Shown: positions 16,575-27,590 of the stretch, one piece after another
How positions within the stretch are numbered: position 1 is the first letter of the stretch
How the letters are laid out: the number at the start of each line of letters is the position of its first letter
Assembly (NCBI RefSeq): GCF_000761445.1
Contig: NZ_KN196470.1
Location: 2,678,454-2,742,453, forward strand
Reading direction: 5' to 3'
DNA: 64,000 bases
DNA from: Oleiagrimonas soli
GTDB lineage: Bacteria > Pseudomonadota > Gammaproteobacteria > Xanthomonadales > Rhodanobacteraceae
The notes under the pieces: generated by a model
Told to the model about the DNA's origin: nothing
Database searches by the model: none
Seen by the model: the letters and a program-made list of their open reading frames with translations, nothing else
Translations under genes and position numbers: made by a program

Positions 16575-19253
16575 TCAGCGCGTGATCGCGTCCGGGTTCT
16601 GCGCTTTCTTCAACGCTGCGCACAGCTTGATCGACTCGGTGGTCTGCGCCAGGCCGCGATCGGCGCCGGGAAGATCGCCGAGGCGAGGCTGGAAAAAGGC
16701 CTGCAGACGATCGGCTTCCTCCATCGAGCAGCCGCCACCGCCCGCCAGATTGGGCACGTAGCCGCTGGCGAAGGTACCGGTGCGCTTGACCAGCGGATCG
16801 TAGTGCCCCTTGAACCAGGTCCACAGCGCATCGCGGCCGGCGCGCGTGTCGCGGGTGCCGTACAGCAGACGCGCCATCTCACCGACCTTCACCTGTGGGC
16901 TGAGCGAGTAGTTCCAGACCCGCTCGGCCTGCGCGCCCTGCGCATGCGTGAGCGCCGCCAGCATGGCGTTGCGACGCGCGGGATCGGTGGTGCGATCCAG
17001 TTCGGCGATCAGCGTGCCGACCACCGGTTCGCCCTTCTCCTCCACCGCCACCGACAGATCGGCCGCCAGCAAATCGGGGTTCGCGGCATCCAGATTCAGA
17101 CGGCCATCCGCCCCCTTCTTGAGCGCCGCGTCGGCCTGTTTCATCAACGCTTCGCGCACGGCAGGCAGCTTTACGTCCAGCCCAAGGAAACCGGCCAGCG
17201 AACGGCGCGTCAGCGCATCGTCCGAGGATTCGCCCTTGCGCTTGACGTAGCCCAGCTTCTGCAGTCGCGGCAGATAGGCGTCGGCGGCCAGCTTGCGCAG
17301 CGCGGCCCGCTGGGCGTCGGTCTGCGCCTCGTGAACCCAGATCCACTCGAAGGTATCGAGCGGCGCCAGGGCCACTTGTCGGGTCTTCTCCGGCGCCAGC
17401 CGGCGCACGGCTTCCATCGCCGCGGAGGCGTCGATGTCGCCGCGGCGGAAGGCGGCGTCGACGGCATCGGCGTAGGCCAGTTTCTCGGCGTCGTTCAGTC
17501 CGTCGAGGTGCGCGCTGAGCTTGGCCAGGTCGGTCTTGTCCATGCTGAAGCGGTAGTAGCCGCGCGCGTCGGCGTTGGGCATGTACCAGGCCGGGCACTG
17601 CCCGCCGGACAGTTGCATGGTGGCCGTCTTGCTGTCGAGCATCTGGCATTGCACGGCGGCCTTGCCCGCGCCGGTGCGCACGCAGACGGGAACCCCCCAG
17701 AGACGGTTCGGATCACCGCTCGAACCCAGCGGCAGGTAGCGGTCCTGGCTCAGATGCAGCACCGGATGCTTGCCGCTGCAGTCCAGGCGCGTGGAGACCA
17801 TCGGCACGCCGGACTGGTCGAGGAAGCTGTTGAAGGCATGCTTGAACGCATCGCCCTTGCCGGCCGCCTTGGCGATCGCGTCGACCAGATCGCTGGTCTT
17901 GGCGTTGCCGAACTTGTGCGCCTGGATGTAGGCGCGCATGCCCTTGCGGAAGGTGTCGACGCCGACGTAGTGCTCGAACATGCCGATCACCGCCGCACCC
18001 TTCTGGTAGGTGATGCCGTCGAACGCGGTCTGAATGTCGCCGTTGCCGGTGATCGGCTGACGGATCTTGCGCGCGCTGACCAGGCTGTCGTTGCCCATCG
18101 CGCCCTCGGCGCGGCTGACGCGATCCAGGTCGGCGCGGTATTCCGGATGCACCTTGGCGGTGACCTTCTGCTGCATCCAGGTGGCGAACGCCTCGTTCAG
18201 CCAGATGTCGTTCCACCAGTCCAGCGTCACCGTGTCGCCGGTCCACTGATGCGCCAGTTCGTGCGCCTGCACGTTGAAGGAATTGCGCACGGCGTCGGAC
18301 GGCGAATCCTTGTCCATCAGCATCAGCCAGTCGCGGAAGGTGACCAGACCCGCGTTCTCCATCGCGCCGGCGGAGAAGTCCGGCGCGGCCAGCAGGTCGA
18401 GCTTGCCGAACGGGTAGCCGAAACCGTAGTACTGCTCCAGGGTCTGGATGATGATCGGCGTCTCGCCCAGCGCGATGTGGATGCGCGAACCCTCGCCGTG
18501 CGGGGCGATACCGCGCAGGCGGATAGGCTCCTTGCGCCACGCGTTGGCCTTGATCTCGCCGCCCGACACCACGTCCCACGGACCGACCGCGAAGGCGACC
18601 AGGTAGGTCGGCAGCGGCTGCGTGGTCTTGAAGTCCAGCGTCTTCCAGCCCTTGCCGTCCTTGCTGGACTTGGCGATGGCGGTGTTGGCGACGGCAACTT
18701 CGTCGTTGGGCACGGTCAGGACGATCTTGTACGGCGTCTTGAAGCCGGGTTCGTCGAAGCTCGGGAAGGCGTAGCGCGCGCTGATCGGCTCCATCTGCGT
18801 CATCGCGTACGGGCGTCCGTCGCGGGTGACCTTGTACAGCCCCTGCAACTGGTTGTTGAACGGCGCCGTGTAATCGAACACCAGCTTCAGTTCCTGCGGC
18901 TGCAGGGTGGTGCCGAAGTCGATGCGCACCACGCCCTGTTTCGGCGCGGCGTCGACGTAGGTCGCGTCATGGGCGACGCCCTTGGCGTCGATCACGCGCA
19001 CCTTGGACACCTTCAGGTCCTTGCCGTGCATCCACACGTGGTCGGCCGCCTTCTTCAGGTCGACACGGATCGTGGTGACGCCGGCGAAGCGGGTCTGCGC
19101 CGGATCGACGCGCAGGTCCAGCGTGTAGGCCTCGGGCACCGCCCAGCCGGGCAGGCGCTCCAGCGGCGGTTTCATGTCGGCGCCGGCCGCGAAGGCGGAG
19201 GTGCAGCAGGCCGCCAGCGCAGTGAGCGCGAGCGTGCGGGCAAAACGTTGCAT
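16575..19253 (-). CDS. M1-family zinc aminopeptidase, exported
   Basis: 892 residues with a signal peptide ([17 protein letters not shown]), so it is probably periplasmic, unlike cytosolic E. coli PepN. It has the M1 exopeptidase motif GAMEN at 296-300 and the zinc site HELAHQW at 331-337 with the third ligand Glu354 (HExxH-x18-E). The catalytic tyrosine is expected in the [12 protein letters not shown] region. The C-terminal half is the helical ERAP1-like domain. It removes N-terminal residues from peptides and probably serves peptide scavenging. Single gene, with a hairpin terminator between it and ahpD. Confidence 0.93.
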   Translation of the reverse strand: MQRFARTLALTALAACCTSAFAAGADMKPPLERLPGWAVPEAYTLDLRVDPAQTRFAGVTTIRVDLKKAADHVWMHGKDLKVSKVRVIDAKGVAHDATYVDAAPKQGVVRIDFGTTLQPQELKLVFDYTAPFNNQLQGLYKVTRDGRPYAMTQMEPISARYAFPSFDEPGFKTPYKIVLTVPNDEVAVANTAIAKSSKDGKGWKTLDFKTTQPLPTYLVAFAVGPWDVVSGGEIKANAWRKEPIRLRGIAPHGEGSRIHIALGETPIIIQTLEQYYGFGYPFGKLDLLAAPDFSAGAMENAGLVTFRDWLMLMDKDSPSDAVRNSFNVQAHELAHQWTGDTVTLDWWNDIWLNEAFATWMQQKVTAKVHPEYRADLDRVSRAEGAMGNDSLVSARKIRQPITGNGDIQTAFDGITYQKGAAVIGMFEHYVGVDTFRKGMRAYIQAHKFGNAKTSDLVDAIAKAAGKGDAFKHAFNSFLDQSGVPMVSTRLDCSGKHPVLHLSQDRYLPLGSSGDPNRLWGVPVCVRTGAGKAAVQCQMLDSKTATMQLSGGQCPAWYMPNADARGYYRFSMDKTDLAKLSAHLDGLNDAEKLAYADAVDAAFRRGDIDASAAMEAVRRLAPEKTRQVALAPLDTFEWIWVHEAQTDAQRAALRKLAADAYLPRLQKLGYVKRKGESSDDALTRRSLAGFLGLDVKLPAVREALMKQADAALKKGADGRLNLDAANPDLLAADLSVAVEEKGEPVVGTLIAELDRTTDPARRNAMLAALTHAQGAQAERVWNYSLSPQVKVGEMARLLYGTRDTRAGRDALWTWFKGHYDPLVKRTGTFASGYVPNLAGGGGCSMEEADRLQAFFQPRLGDLPGADRGLAQTTESIKLCAALKKAQNPDAITR

Positions 19254-19353
19254 GATCGTGAACTCCGGATCGTGGGATGCAACGACGCACGCTACGCGGT
19301 GGATGCCGACGGGAACACGTGCCGAAAGACACAGCGCCGTCTTGCGACCACGA

Positions 19354-19377
19354 AAAAGCCGGCTTGCGCCGGCTTTT
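19354..19377. terminator. Rho-independent terminator between ahpD and the M1 peptidase gene
   Basis: A 10-bp stem AAAAGCCGGC / GCCGGCTTTT with a TTGC loop, flanked by A5 on one side and T4 on the other. It lies just after the ahpD stop (19403, minus strand), ahead of the next gene's promoter. Confidence 0.8.
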
Positions 19378-19402
19378 CGCAGCCTGTCGTACGACCTTCG
19401 GC

Positions 19403-19966
19403 CTAGGCGGCGGCCGCGGCCTGCGGCGGTGCAGCCGCCTCGGCCTGCTCCAGCGCCACGGCCACGCCATGCACCACGGCGGCGATACGCGCCGTGCTCT
19501 GGATGGCCTGAGCGCCGACCTCGTGCTTGCGCAGCGTCTTCTCGTGCGATTCCAAACACGCGCCGCAGCCGTTGATCGCGGACACCGCCAGCGAGGCCAG
19601 CTCGAAGTCGATCTTGCTGCCGCCCGGATTCGACATCACGTTCATGCGCAACCCGGCGCGCAGGGTCGCGTACTCGTCGTTGCCGACCAGATGCAGGAAG
19701 CGGTAGTAGATGTTGTTCATGCCCATGATGGCGGCCGCGGCGCGAGCGCCGCGCAGGGCGTCTTCATCGGCATGCTCGCTGGCCCAGGCGGCCATCGAGG
19801 CAGTGAACGGCACATGGCGCGAAGCGATGGCCGAAGCCAGCGCGATCACCGCGATCTGCGACTGGGTCAGGCCTGGCGCGCCGTTCTCGCCCAGCACCGA
19901 TTCCAGGTTCAGGCGCAGGTCCTTGGCGTACTCGGGCAGTTGCGATTTCAGCTCTGCGAGGGACAT
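19403..19966 (-). CDS. ahpD: Alkyl hydroperoxidase D (carboxymuconolactone decarboxylase family)
   Basis: 187 residues, an all-helical AhpD-like protein. The redox centre is CGACLESHE: the CxxC pair followed by His three residues on, with an upstream Glu, as in mycobacterial AhpD, where it reduces AhpC. The Ala-rich tail (QAEAAAPPQAAAAA) is probably disordered. It has a GGAG box before the ATG at 19966 and follows ahpC by 116 nt on the same strand. The likely role is regenerating or backing up AhpC against organic peroxides. Confidence 0.92.
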   Translation of the reverse strand: MSLAELKSQLPEYAKDLRLNLESVLGENGAPGLTQSQIAVIALASAIASRHVPFTASMAAWASEHADEDALRGARAAAAIMGMNNIYYRFLHLVGNDEYATLRAGLRMNVMSNPGGSKIDFELASLAVSAINGCGACLESHEKTLRKHEVGAQAIQSTARIAAVVHGVAVALEQAEAAAPPQAAAAA

Positions 19967-20047
19967 GGATGATCTCCGTTCGGACAGGGCACGCCGGCGC
20001 GGACGCGGCCACGCGTGCGTACAGGTTCGAGGATGGGTTGAATCGAA

Positions 20048-20074
20048 CCCGCGCGCCCGGGACGAGCGCGCGGG
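20048..20074 (-). terminator. GC-rich hairpin between ahpC and ahpD
   Basis: A 9-bp stem CCCGCGCGC (20048-20056) pairs with 20066-20074 just after the ahpC stop. No T-tract follows on the minus strand, so it is better read as an attenuator or RNA-stabilising hairpin, which could make ahpC more abundant than ahpD. Confidence 0.4.
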
Positions 20075-20082
20075 TCGGAGGC

Positions 20083-20622
20083 TCAGGCGGCCTTGAGCGT
20101 GTCTTCGCCCGACTGCCAGTTGCACGGGCACAGCTCGTCGGTCTGCAACGCGTCGAGCACGCGCAACACCTCGGCCGGGTTGCGGCCGACGCTGCCTTCG
20201 GTGACGTAGACGAAGCGGATCACGCCTTCCGGATCGACCAGGAACGCGGCGCGACGGGCCACGCCCTCGTCGTCGAGAATGCCCAGCGCGCGGCTGAGGT
20301 CCTTGTTGATGTCGGCCAGCATCGGGAACGGCAGATCCTTCAGATCGTTGTGATCCTTGCGCCACGCCAGATGCACGAACTCGCTGTCGGTGCTGGCGGC
20401 CAGCACCTGGCAATCGCGATCGGCGAATTGCTCGTTGAGGTCGCCGAAGCCCTTGATCTCGGTCGGGCAGACGAACGTGAAGTCCTTCGGATAGAAGAAC
20501 ACGCAGGTCCACTTGCCTTGGTAGGTGCCGTTGTCGATGGTGGCGAAGGCCTTGTCGAGACTTTCGGTCGACACGGTGGCCTTGAGACTGAACTGGGGGA
20601 ACTTGTCACCAACGGTAAGCAT
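20083..20622 (-). CDS. ahpC: Alkyl hydroperoxide reductase peroxiredoxin AhpC
   Basis: 179 residues, a 2-Cys peroxiredoxin of the AhpC/Prx1 group. The peroxidatic Cys52 is in DFTFVCPTEI and the resolving Cys is in ELCPCNW (165/167). It reduces hydrogen peroxide and organic hydroperoxides in the cytosol. The start at 20622 (MLTVGDKFPQF) is chosen because TGGAG sits 5-7 nt before it; that box overlaps a competing ATG four codons upstream at 20634. It diverges from oxyR across a recognisable OxyR operator and is followed by ahpD. Confidence 0.95.
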   Translation of the reverse strand: MLTVGDKFPQFSLKATVSTESLDKAFATIDNGTYQGKWTCVFFYPKDFTFVCPTEIKGFGDLNEQFADRDCQVLAASTDSEFVHLAWRKDHNDLKDLPFPMLADINKDLSRALGILDDEGVARRAAFLVDPEGVIRFVYVTEGSVGRNPAEVLRVLDALQTDELCPCNWQSGEDTLKAA

Positions 20623-20720
20623 GTGCAACTCCATGAAAGGATGATGGGTTTCAGGGGAAAGGGACGCTCGATCCGAGCGTCGTCTCGGACAAGGATAGGG
20701 GCCAAGCTTGCATTCTTCAA

Positions 20721-20757
20721 ATTGATTGTTAACATGATATTCATAGCAAAAAACTAT
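20721..20757. promoter_or_regulatory. Predicted OxyR operator in the ahpC-oxyR intergenic region
   Basis: The spacing ATAG-N7-CTAT-N7-ATAG-N7-CTAT of the OxyR consensus is met here as ATTG, ACAT, ATAG, CTAT at 20721, 20732, 20743 and 20754. The oxyR-proximal pair is perfect and the distal pair is degenerate (3/4 and 2/4). An extra ATAG follows at 20760. The stretch is clearly AT-rich within GC-rich surroundings and lies 23 nt before the oxyR start. It fits autoregulation of oxyR plus peroxide induction of ahpC. Confidence 0.7.
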
Positions 20758-20779
20758 CGATAGGCCGCCGGGAACCCGT

Positions 20780-21727
20780 ATGAACCTGCGAGACCTGCAC
20801 TACCTCGTCGCCCTGGCCGAGCACTGCCATTTCGGACGCGCGGCCGAAGCCTGCTTCGTCAGCCAGCCCACGCTGTCGACCCAGATCCGCAAGCTCGAGG
20901 ACGAACTCGGCGTCACCCTGGTCGAACGCACGCCGCGCAAGGTGCTGCTCACCGACGTCGGCCGCGAGATCGCCGCCCGCGCCCGCGACGTGCTGAACGA
21001 GGCCGAGCAGATCCGCGCCATCGCCCGCCGTACGCGCGATCCCGAATCCGGCACCGTGCGCCTCGGCATTTTCCCAACGCTCGGGCCCTATCTGCTGCCG
21101 CACGTGATCCCGATGCTGCGCGAGGCGTTCCCGCGGCTCGAACTGCTGTTGGTGGAGGAGAAGACCGAAGTCGTGCTTGAGCGGCTGCGCGAGGGCAAGC
21201 TCGACGCCGGCATCCTGGCGCTGCCGATCCACGAGGAAAGCCTGCACGTCGAATTCCTGTTCGAGGAGCCGTTCCTGCTGGCGGTACCCGAGCAGCACGC
21301 CCTGGCCGAGCGCAAGCGCCTGCGCCTGGACGATCTGGCCGAGGAAAGCCTGCTCCTGCTCGAGGACGGTCACTGCCTGCGCGATCAGGCGCTGGAAGTC
21401 TGCCAACTGGCCGGCGCTGGCGAGCGCACCGGCTTCCGCGCCACCAGCCTGGAAACGCTGCGGCAGATGGTGGCGGCCAACGTCGGCATCACCCTGCTGC
21501 CGACGTTGGCAGTGAATCCTCCGGTCGCACGGGTGGAGAACATGCGACTGATCGAATTCGGCGGCCACCCGCCGCACCGTCGGGTGGCCATGATCTGGCG
21601 TAAGAGTTCGGCGATGGACGGTTTCCTCAAGCGCCTGGCCGACGTGTTCCGGCGGCTGCCTCCGGCACTGCTGGATGCGCACGCCTCGGCCCAGCTGTCG
21701 CGAACCCGGTCTACCACGGAGCATTGA
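20780..21727 (+). CDS. oxyR: Hydrogen-peroxide sensor and LysR-type regulator OxyR
   Basis: 315 residues: an N-terminal LysR winged helix-turn-helix (LHYLVALAEHCHFGRAAEAC, then QPTLSTQIRKLE) and a periplasmic-binding-like sensor domain. The two redox cysteines fall exactly at Cys199 (GHCLRDQ) and Cys208 (LEVCQ), the same numbers as in E. coli OxyR, where their disulfide switches the protein on. The C-terminal extension (DAHASAQLSRTRSTTEH) is slightly long. It is divergent from ahpC with the operator between them and should induce ahpCD and other peroxide defences. Confidence 0.97.
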   Translation: MNLRDLHYLVALAEHCHFGRAAEACFVSQPTLSTQIRKLEDELGVTLVERTPRKVLLTDVGREIAARARDVLNEAEQIRAIARRTRDPESGTVRLGIFPTLGPYLLPHVIPMLREAFPRLELLLVEEKTEVVLERLREGKLDAGILALPIHEESLHVEFLFEEPFLLAVPEQHALAERKRLRLDDLAEESLLLLEDGHCLRDQALEVCQLAGAGERTGFRATSLETLRQMVAANVGITLLPTLAVNPPVARVENMRLIEFGGHPPHRRVAMIWRKSSAMDGFLKRLADVFRRLPPALLDAHASAQLSRTRSTTEH

Positions 21728-21731
21728 CGTC

Positions 21732-22265
21732 ATGAAGACACCTCCACGCCTGCCGCTGCTTCTCGCCACGCTGCTGGTCTGCACCCTGAGCGCCTGCTCG
21801 ATGCAGAAACTCGCCGAGCGCATCACGCCCAATGGCGATCTTGCGCTGGTGCACGCGCTGTTCACGGACCTGCGCGCCGGTCACACCGAAGCCGCACGCG
21901 CGCATTTCGACAAGCAACGCGAACCCTCCGAAAAGACCCTCGACACGCTTGCCGCCATGCTCGCCGAAACGCCGAACCCCGAACTCGTCGGCGCCAACGT
22001 CACCAAGCAGAACAGCAACCCGTGGCAGACCACGCTGACCTACCAGTTCGGTCACGGCGAACAGGTGCGCACGCTGATGCTGCACATCGATGGAACCAAC
22101 GGCCATCGGCGCATCGACACCCTGCTTATCGGAAACGGTCCCGACATGCACGCGCTGATGCGCATCGTGACCTGGGTGTTCGTCGGCCTGCTGATCGTCC
22201 TGGCCGCCGTCGCCGTGCTGGTGATCTGGCTGGTGCGGCGCAACCGGCGCCAATACCCGCGATAG
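21732..22265 (+). CDS. Hypothetical lipoprotein with a C-terminal membrane anchor
   Basis: 177 residues, not recognised. A lipoprotein signal ends in LSACS. The middle is a soluble alpha/beta stretch ([24 protein letters not shown], then [20 protein letters not shown]). A strong transmembrane helix near residues 140-168 ([24 protein letters not shown]) is followed by a basic tail RRNRRQYPR. Both a lipid anchor and a C-terminal helix suggest a protein held at the inner membrane. It starts 5 nt after the oxyR stop, so it is probably co-transcribed with oxyR. No function is claimed. Confidence 0.75.
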   Translation: MKTPPRLPLLLATLLVCTLSACSMQKLAERITPNGDLALVHALFTDLRAGHTEAARAHFDKQREPSEKTLDTLAAMLAETPNPELVGANVTKQNSNPWQTTLTYQFGHGEQVRTLMLHIDGTNGHRRIDTLLIGNGPDMHALMRIVTWVFVGLLIVLAAVAVLVIWLVRRNRRQYPR

Positions 22266-22397
22266 CCAAGAGCTATCAAGTTCATCGAAACAATCAATTT
22301 CAAACAAGGCTCAGCCGCACGCTAGGCTGGGCCGCAGGGGCGGCATGTCACACCTGCCGCCATGTCTCCACCTCCCAGCCGAAGCCACGAGGTAATC

Positions 22398-22817
22398 ATG
22401 AGCAATCTGAAAGGCTCCAAGACCGAGCAGAATCTGAAGGACGCGTTTGCCGGCGAATCCATGGCCAACCGCCGCTACCTGTACTTCGCATCCAAGGCCG
22501 ATGTCGAAGGCTACAACGACGTGTCCGCCGTGTTCCGCTCCACCGCGGAAGGCGAGACCGGCCACGCGCATGGTCACCTGGAGTACCTGGAAGAAGTCGG
22601 CGATCCGGCCACCGGCCTGCCGTTCGGCGGCACCGAGGCCAACCTGAAGTCCGCCATCGCCGGCGAGACCCACGAGTACACCGACATGTACCCGGGCATG
22701 GCCAAGGACGCCCGCGAGGAAGGTCACGACGAGATCGCGGACTGGTTCGAGACCCTGGCCAAGGCCGAGCGTTCGCACGCCAACCGCTTCCAGAAGGCGC
22801 TGGACGAGCTGCAGTAA
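22398..22817 (+). CDS. Rubrerythrin-type diiron protein (no rubredoxin domain)
   Basis: 139 residues of ferritin-like four-helix bundle. Glu/His ligands recur in the expected pattern: [42 protein letters not shown] and [11 protein letters not shown]. The C-terminal rubredoxin domain of classical rubrerythrin is absent, so electrons must come from a separate protein. Rubrerythrins reduce hydrogen peroxide. GAGG lies 5 nt before the ATG at 22398. The next two genes on the strand (Fe-S protein and DUF3501) recur with this protein in other proteobacteria and probably form one unit. Confidence 0.9.
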   Translation: MSNLKGSKTEQNLKDAFAGESMANRRYLYFASKADVEGYNDVSAVFRSTAEGETGHAHGHLEYLEEVGDPATGLPFGGTEANLKSAIAGETHEYTDMYPGMAKDAREEGHDEIADWFETLAKAERSHANRFQKALDELQ

Positions 22818-22932
22818 GACGCTTCGTCGCATCGCGCACGCTCCCGCACGGAGCGTGCGCGATTCCCGCGCTTGGCTCGCCGACATCCGTCGGCATGTCC
22901 CGAACACACCGTGCATGATCGAGGAGATCCGC

Positions 22933-24258
22933 ATGTCCCGAGAAGGCAGTCTGGAAGCACCCACCCGGCATCCGCTGGATTGGCTCAACGATGCATTCTG
23001 GGATCAACAGGCGCTCGACGCCGAACTCGAACGCGTCTTCGACATCTGCCACGGCTGCCGTCGCTGCGTCAGCCTGTGCCACGCCTTCCCGACCCTGTTC
23101 GATCTGATCGACGAATCCGAAACCATGGAAGTCGACGGCGTGGACAAGGCCGACTACGCCAAGGTCACCGAGCAGTGCTACCTGTGTGACCTGTGCTACC
23201 TGACCAAGTGTCCGTACGTGCCGCCGCACGAATGGAACGTCGATTTCCCGCACCTGATGCTGCGCGCCAAGGCCGTGCAGTTCCGCCGCGACGGCGCGCC
23301 GCTGAAGGCCAAAGTGCTGTCCAACACCCGTACCGTCGGCAAGCTGGCCTCGATTCCGGTCGTGGTGCAGACCATCAACGCCGCCAACCGCTCCAAGCCG
23401 ATGCGCAAGCTGCTGGAGAAGACGCTCGGCGTGCATCCCGACGCGCGCGTGCCGGCCTACCACACGCCGACCGCGCGCCAGCGCCTGAAGCATCTCGACG
23501 GCCACGGCGAAGCACAGCCGGCCGGACGCACCCGTGGCAAGGTCGCCGTATTCGCGACCTGCTACTGCGATCACTCGATGCCGTCGGCGGTCGAGGATCT
23601 GGTCAAGGTGCTCGAGCACAACCAGGTGCCGGTGCGCATGGTCGAACGCGAAAGCTGCTGCGGCATGCCCAAGTTCGAGCTGGGCGATCTCGACACCGTG
23701 CGCAAGTACAAGGAAGAGAACATTCCGGTGCTGGCGAAGATGGTGCGCGAAGGCTGGGACCTGACCGCCGCCGTGCCCTCCTGCGTGCTGATGTTCAAGC
23801 AGGAACTGCCGCTGATGTTCCCCGACGACGAGGACGTGGCGCGGGTACGCGACCACTTCTTCGATCCGTTTGAATACCTGGCCGAACGCCACAAGGACGA
23901 CAAGCTCGCCACCGACTTCAAGCAACCGCTGGGCAAGGTCGCCTGGCAGGTCGCTTGCCATCAGCGCGTACAGAAGATCGGGCCCAAGACCCGCGACATC
24001 CTGCAGCTGGTGCCGGACACCGAAGTCATCACCATCGAGCGCTGCTCGGGCCACGACGGCACCTACGGCGTGAAACGCGAAACCTACGCCATCGCGCGCA
24101 AGATCGCGCGCCCGGTGGAGAAGCGCGTGAAGCAGTCCGAAGCCCAACACTTCACCAGCGACTGCCCGATGGCCGGCGAGCACATCGCCCACGGGATCGA
24201 CGACAAGCCCGGCAACGAGCATCCAATCAGCCTGCTGCGCAAGGCCTACGGGCTTTGA
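22933..24258 (+). CDS. GlpC/heterodisulfide-reductase-like iron-sulfur protein
   Basis: 441 residues. The N-terminal part has two ferredoxin-like Cys motifs, CHGCRRCVSLCHAFP and CYLCDLCYLTKCPY, for two [4Fe-4S] clusters. The C-terminal half has CCG-type signatures (FATCYCDHSM with ESCCGMPKFE, then ACHQRVQK with ERCSGHDG), as in GlpC, HdrB and the glycolate-oxidase Fe-S subunit. No flavin domain is present and no catalytic GlpA/GlpB partner is near, so it is not an ordinary glycerol-3-phosphate dehydrogenase subunit. GAGGAG precedes the ATG at 22933. Between rubrerythrin and DUF3501, an electron-transfer role to the diiron protein is a reasonable inference. Confidence 0.85.
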   Translation: MSREGSLEAPTRHPLDWLNDAFWDQQALDAELERVFDICHGCRRCVSLCHAFPTLFDLIDESETMEVDGVDKADYAKVTEQCYLCDLCYLTKCPYVPPHEWNVDFPHLMLRAKAVQFRRDGAPLKAKVLSNTRTVGKLASIPVVVQTINAANRSKPMRKLLEKTLGVHPDARVPAYHTPTARQRLKHLDGHGEAQPAGRTRGKVAVFATCYCDHSMPSAVEDLVKVLEHNQVPVRMVERESCCGMPKFELGDLDTVRKYKEENIPVLAKMVREGWDLTAAVPSCVLMFKQELPLMFPDDEDVARVRDHFFDPFEYLAERHKDDKLATDFKQPLGKVAWQVACHQRVQKIGPKTRDILQLVPDTEVITIERCSGHDGTYGVKRETYAIARKIARPVEKRVKQSEAQHFTSDCPMAGEHIAHGIDDKPGNEHPISLLRKAYGL

Positions 24259-24289
24259 ACGCCCTCATTCGATAACGCATGTTCCAACC

Positions 24290-24871
24290 ATGAAACCACT
24301 GACCCGAGACGACCTGTTCACCCTGGAAACCTACGCCGCCAAACGCAGCGATTTCCGCGCCCGCGTGATCGCGCACAAGAAGCCGCGCAAGGTGCACCTG
24401 GGCGAGCACCTGACCCTGATCTTCGAGGATCGCCTGACGATCCAGTACCAGATTCAGGAAATGCTGCGCGTGGAGCGCATCTTCGAGGCCACCGGCATCG
24501 AGGACGAGCTCGGCGCCTACAACCCGCTGATTCCGGATGGCGGCAACCTCAAGGCGACGATGCTGATCGAGTATTCCGATCCCGAGGTACGCAAGCGCGA
24601 GCTGGCGAAGCTGCGCAACGTCGAGCACGACATCGCGCTGCAGGTCGGCGATCTGCCGCCGGTCAAGGCCATCGCCGACGAAGATCTGGAACGCAGCAAC
24701 GAGGAGAAGACCTCGGCCGTGCATTTCATGCGCTTTGAACTCGACGAGGCGATGCGTGCGGCCTGGAAGGACGGCGCGCCCGTGTTCCTGAGCTGCACGC
24801 ACGACCATTATCCGGTGCGCGTACAGCTCGACGCCGAGCAGCACGCCGCGCTCGGCGCCGACCTCGACTGA
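24290..24871 (+). CDS. DUF3501-family protein
   Basis: 193 residues. The sequence fits DUF3501: LTRDDLFTLETYAAKRSDFRARVIAHKK, IQYQIQEMLRVERIF and YNPLIPDGGNLKATMLIEY. No signal peptide, membrane segment or known catalytic motif is seen, so it is likely cytosolic; the function is unknown. It starts 31 nt after the Fe-S gene and no terminator separates them. This three-gene order is seen in other proteobacteria (remembered, not checked here), which argues for a shared pathway. Confidence 0.85.
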   Translation: MKPLTRDDLFTLETYAAKRSDFRARVIAHKKPRKVHLGEHLTLIFEDRLTIQYQIQEMLRVERIFEATGIEDELGAYNPLIPDGGNLKATMLIEYSDPEVRKRELAKLRNVEHDIALQVGDLPPVKAIADEDLERSNEEKTSAVHFMRFELDEAMRAAWKDGAPVFLSCTHDHYPVRVQLDAEQHAALGADLD

Positions 24872-24884
24872 GCGACCCGCGCGC

Positions 24885-25406
24885 TCAGTCGTAGCGCAAG
24901 AGGCTGTGCAGCGGCGCGTCCGAGGTCCAGCGTCCGCGCCCTTGCAGAAACGCCAGTTCGATCACCACCGACGCGCCGCACAGCTCGGCGCCCAGCGTGC
25001 GCATCAGCTCGGCACTCGCTTCCAGCGTGCCGCCGGTGGCCAGCACGTCGTCGACCAGCAGCACGCGCTCGCCCGGACGCACCGCGTCGCGGTGCACTTC
25101 GAGCCGGTCACTGCCGTATTCCAGCGCGTAGTCGACGCCCACGGTGTCGGCCGGCAACTTGCCCGGTTTGCGCACCGGCACGAAGCCCGCGCCCAACGCC
25201 TGCGCCAGCGCCGCGCCGAAGATGAAGCCGCGCGCCTCGATGCCGCACACCGCCTGCACACCGGCGCCGCGCCAGGGTTCGGCCAGCGCCTCGGTGCACT
25301 GCGCCAGGCCGGCCGCATCGGCCAGCAGCGGCGTGATGTCCTTGAAGACGATGCCCGGCTTGGGAAAATCGGGGATGTCGCGAATCAGCGCGTTCAATGC
25401 ATGCAT
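24885..25406 (-). CDS. apt: Adenine phosphoribosyltransferase
   Basis: 173 residues, the standard length. It salvages adenine by joining it to PRPP to give AMP. Family features are [21 protein letters not shown] at the N-terminus, [21 protein letters not shown], and the PRPP-binding loop [16 protein letters not shown]. It converges on the DUF3501 gene with only 13 nt between the stops. Confidence 0.97.
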   Translation of the reverse strand: MHALNALIRDIPDFPKPGIVFKDITPLLADAAGLAQCTEALAEPWRGAGVQAVCGIEARGFIFGAALAQALGAGFVPVRKPGKLPADTVGVDYALEYGSDRLEVHRDAVRPGERVLLVDDVLATGGTLEASAELMRTLGAELCGASVVIELAFLQGRGRWTSDAPLHSLLRYD

Positions 25407-25457
25407 CGTCGAAACGGTCCGGCGGAACGGACCCGCATGATGCCAGAGCCGCAGCGA

Positions 25458-25736
25458 TCAGGTGGCCGCGGGCAGCGACTGGTCGCCCCAGTCGGGATCC
25501 TCGGCGGCGCTTTGTCGCGCCTCGCTGAGCTGGGTCTCGACGCGCTTGACGATCGGCGCGGCCCGTTCGACGCAGGAATCGGGTACCGCCACGCTGATGA
25601 AATCGCGCGCGGGCAGCTGGCCGACACCGCCGATCAGGTGCTCGCCGGCGACGAAGGCGGGAATCTCCTCGTGCTCGAGCGCGTCCTTGACCAGGTGCGC
25701 GTCGATCGTGGATTCGGCGTGGTAGACAGTGCGCAT
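25458..25736 (-). CDS. DUF2007-domain protein
   Basis: 92 residues. The N-terminal 65 residues fit DUF2007 (a 'putative signal transducing protein' domain): VYHAESTIDAHLVKDALEHEEIPAFVAGEHL, then PARDFISVAVPDSCVERAAPIV. The fold is a small alpha/beta ferredoxin-like unit; its role is unknown. It lies upstream of apt on the same strand (51 nt) and diverges from glnS. Confidence 0.85.
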   Translation of the reverse strand: MRTVYHAESTIDAHLVKDALEHEEIPAFVAGEHLIGGVGQLPARDFISVAVPDSCVERAAPIVKRVETQLSEARQSAAEDPDWGDQSLPAAT

Positions 25737-25862
25737 GGCCTCACGCTACTCGCGCCGCGCCCGCGCTGCAACTGTTCCGAAGCGCCATCCGACCGCTGTC
25801 CTGAAGGCCACGCACCTGCGCTAAACTGTGCAGCTTTGCAGCATTGCGACGAGTGAACGCCG

Positions 25863-27586
<1,724 letters not shown>

Positions 27587-27590
<4 letters not shown>

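Noticed and set aside
16146-19406. 1086-codon open frame antisense to the M1 aminopeptidase
   Set aside because: Low-complexity His/Arg/Gly-rich product produced by third-position GC bias; the opposite strand has intact GAMEN and HExxH motifs.
22933-24258. Fe-S protein as a true GlpC of anaerobic glycerol-3-phosphate dehydrogenase
   Set aside because: No glpA or glpB is adjacent, and the neighbours are rubrerythrin and DUF3501.
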